Shown here in pieces: positions 62,557 to 64,000 of a DNA stretch of 64,000 nt; position 1 is the stretch's first letter, and every line of letters starts with the position of its first letter. The notes below the pieces were generated by a model, which did not search any database, was not told where the DNA came from, and saw only the letters and a program-made list of their open reading frames with translations. Source of the DNA: Alloscardovia macacae. GTDB taxonomy: Bacteria; Actinomycetota; Actinomycetes; Actinomycetales; Bifidobacteriaceae. The position numbers and the translations under genes are program-made. The stretch is taken from contig NZ_MWWT01000009.1 of the NCBI RefSeq assembly GCF_002259705.1, positions 124,001 to 188,000 on the forward strand, written 5' to 3'.

Positions 62557-63513
62557 TTACGGCAGCACGCGGATCCTTCCGCGACGGATTATCTCCTGCA
62601 CCGTCGGCTCATCCGTCGTATTCTCACCGAGCACGTTCGGCTTACCAGCGCCATGCCAGTCCGAGCCGCCAGTCACCAGAAGATCGAAGCGCTGCGCCAA
62701 CCCCAGCAGCCTATCGCGCTGCTCAGGCGGATTATCCCTATGCCACACTTCCAGGCCATCGAGGCCGCACTGACATGCAAAAAACTCGATATCCTCATCC
62801 GTGAGCAGCGAACGATTTCGCGACGGAGCCCCACTGTGCGCGAGGACCACCACTCCTCCTGCATCCTTGAGAGCGCGAACCACGGTAGCTACACGTGGCG
62901 AAAAGACTGGAATATAGTACGGACTTTTCGTAGAAATGATGCCTGCGAACGCGTCCGAGCGCGTCTCGTACACTCCTGCAGCCACGAGCGCATCAGCGAT
63001 GTGCGGACGCCCCACAGTGGTGGCATCCCCCTCATGGACCTGCTCCATAACGGATGCCCACGAAATGGGATAGTCCGCGCTCAGCTTCTCCACCATCGCA
63101 CGCGCGCGCTCAAGCCTGCGCTGACGCATCTCCTCGTACAAGCCCAGCACATGCGCATTCTCACAGTCATAGAGGTAGGCGAGCACGTGGACGCTCACGC
63201 GACCATGATCATGCTGAGCAGTTATTTCCGTGCCGCGGATAAGCGGTACCCCGTAGCGAGCCGAGGCCTCCTTCGCCTCTGACCATCCAGCTATGGTGTC
63301 GTGGTCGCTTATGGCTACGCCTGCGAGCCCCTGCCCGGATGCCATGCGGATGAGATCCGTCGGACTGAATGTGCCGTCCGAAAAGACCGTATGGCAGTGC
63401 AAATCCCAGCCGTGAGAGTTCTGTCCGAGTGAATCACGTAAACCCTTCGTGCTCTGCGTGGCATTTCGCGCACCATCCTGCGCACCATCCTGCGCCATCA
63501 GTGAAACCGTCAT
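62557..63513 (-). CDS. PHP-domain phosphoesterase (RNase AM / nucleoside bisphosphatase type)
   Basis: 318 residues from the ATG at 63513. Metal-binding motifs of the PHP fold: DLHCHTVFSDGTFSPTDLI, GVAISDHDTIAGW, EITAQ with Glu, VLAHSGAP, and C-terminal VTGGSDWHGAGKP. The whole-length similarity is to the YciV/TrpH-like group, which includes 3',5'-nucleoside bisphosphate phosphatase and 5'-3' RNase AM. Convergent with the DUF3107 gene; divergent from the VKOR gene. Confidence 0.92.
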   Translation of the reverse strand: MTVSLMAQDGAQDGARNATQSTKGLRDSLGQNSHGWDLHCHTVFSDGTFSPTDLIRMASGQGLAGVAISDHDTIAGWSEAKEASARYGVPLIRGTEITAQHDHGRVSVHVLAYLYDCENAHVLGLYEEMRQRRLERARAMVEKLSADYPISWASVMEQVHEGDATTVGRPHIADALVAAGVYETRSDAFAGIISTKSPYYIPVFSPRVATVVRALKDAGGVVVLAHSGAPSRNRSLLTDEDIEFFACQCGLDGLEVWHRDNPPEQRDRLLGLAQRFDLLVTGGSDWHGAGKPNVLGENTTDEPTVQEIIRRGRIRVLP

Positions 63514-63552
63514 ACTTCTATCGTAGACTGAGCCATAACGAAAGGGATACAT

Positions 63553-64000
63553 ATGAGCATGACAGATTCTCAGGATACGGAAAAATTAGCCGCCACTCCA
63601 GACGCCACCACCCCAGCCGAGTCAGCCTCCCCCGCTGACATCGCCCCAGCCGAGTCAGACGCTTCAGCAGCCCCAGCCCGAGCGCTCGCGGGATGGCGCC
63701 ACTCGCGCACGTGGACGTACCTCGTCATGCTTCTCGCGTCGGCGAGCGCGCTCATCGTCTCGTTCGCGCTGAGCGCTGAGACGCTGCAGCTCGCGCGCAA
63801 CCCTCAGGGCGCTCTCGCCTGCGATGTAAATGCCGTTATCTCCTGCTCAAACGTGGCGAATTCCTGGCAGTCTGAGTTCATCCATTTCGGTGGCCTGAGC
63901 TTCCCGAACGCGTTCTTCGGCATCGCGGCAGAGTCCGTCTTCGTGACGGTGGCCGTCGTGGGGCTCGCGGGCGTGGTGCTTCCGCGCTGGTTCAGCATCG
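63553..64000 (+). CDS. Vitamin K epoxide reductase family membrane protein (3' end outside window)
   Basis: 149 residues are visible before the window ends, with no stop. An Ala/Ser/Pro/Asp-rich cytoplasmic N-terminus (about 50 residues) leads to a first membrane segment (TYLVMLLASASALIVSFAL), then CDVNAVISCSNVANSWQSEF and FGGLSFPNAFFGIAAE, the loop Cys pair and FPN motif typical of bacterial VKOR proteins. VKOR reoxidises DsbA-like proteins to drive disulfide formation outside the cell. Ribosome-binding site AAAGGGATACAT before ATG. Confidence 0.88.
   Translation, partial: MSMTDSQDTEKLAATPDATTPAESASPADIAPAESDASAAPARALAGWRHSRTWTYLVMLLASASALIVSFALSAETLQLARNPQGALACDVNAVISCSNVANSWQSEFIHFGGLSFPNAFFGIAAESVFVTVAVVGLAGVVLPRWFSI

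Noticed and set aside
63054-63242. Small plus-strand frames around 62.5-63.3 kb
   Set aside because: They are antisense to the PHP phosphoesterase, which has complete metal motifs.

Overview
The window looks like chromosomal DNA of a bifidobacterium-like actinobacterium (family Bifidobacteriaceae, possibly the Scardovia/Alloscardovia side; genus not certain). The reasons are moderately high G+C, the actinobacterial DUF3052, DUF3107 and VKOR-type proteins, a DivIVA/SepF/FtsZ division cluster, a PriA-type HisA, the lexA / LysM protein / nrdR arrangement, LacI-type sugar regulators and an L-lactate dehydrogenase. Most of the window is ordinary core genome with short operons, many of them coupled by 1-4 nt stop/start overlaps.

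Layout. 1-4.4 kb: end of a LacI regulator, an orphan sugar-binding lipoprotein with a LacI-type operator, a YeiH-like permease and a Xer recombinase. 4.4-6 kb: infC-rpmI-rplT with a structured leader and an apparent AUU start for infC. 6.6-10.1 kb: gluABCD-type amino-acid ABC transporter. 10.4-14.7 kb: msrAB, thiamine pyrophosphokinase, gap and a LacI regulator. 14.7-16.7 kb: SOS locus with nrdR, a LysM membrane protein and lexA, with four SOS boxes. 16.7-22 kb: ldh, hflX, and an MFS transporter with a nucleoside hydrolase under a LacI-like operator. 22-27 kb: methyltransferase and hrpA. 27.1-28.6 kb: a lower-G+C gene (AbiEi-like plus nuclease-like) bracketed by two identical 62-nt palindromes in opposite orientation. 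28.7-35.4 kb: hisD-hisC-hisB-orf-hisH-priA-glnA. 35.5-44.4 kb: ftsZ, sepF, yggT, divIVA, lspA, rluD, dnaE. 44.5-52.3 kb: dusB, glyS, uppS, recO, a membrane hydrolase and a second DivIVA-motif protein. 52.5-53.9 kb: tRNA-Val with an IS481-family insertion that duplicated 15 bp of the tRNA 3' end. 54-64 kb: esterase, DUF3052, Lon-like protease, DUF2342 protein, UvrD-like helicase, APH-fold protein, DUF3107, PHP phosphoesterase and the start of a VKOR-family protein.

The most unusual signal is a set of long, often perfect inverted repeats in intergenic DNA (about 0.6, 10.3, 27.2, 28.6, 47.4, 47.5, 55.2 and 62.4 kb). Several share the arm start ACTTTTTTGC or the module TTTTTTGCAnnTCGTGCC. They look like a dispersed palindromic (MITE/REP-like) repeat family. 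One pair frames the foreign-looking gene at 27-28 kb, which I regard as the best candidate for an undescribed mobile or defence cassette.
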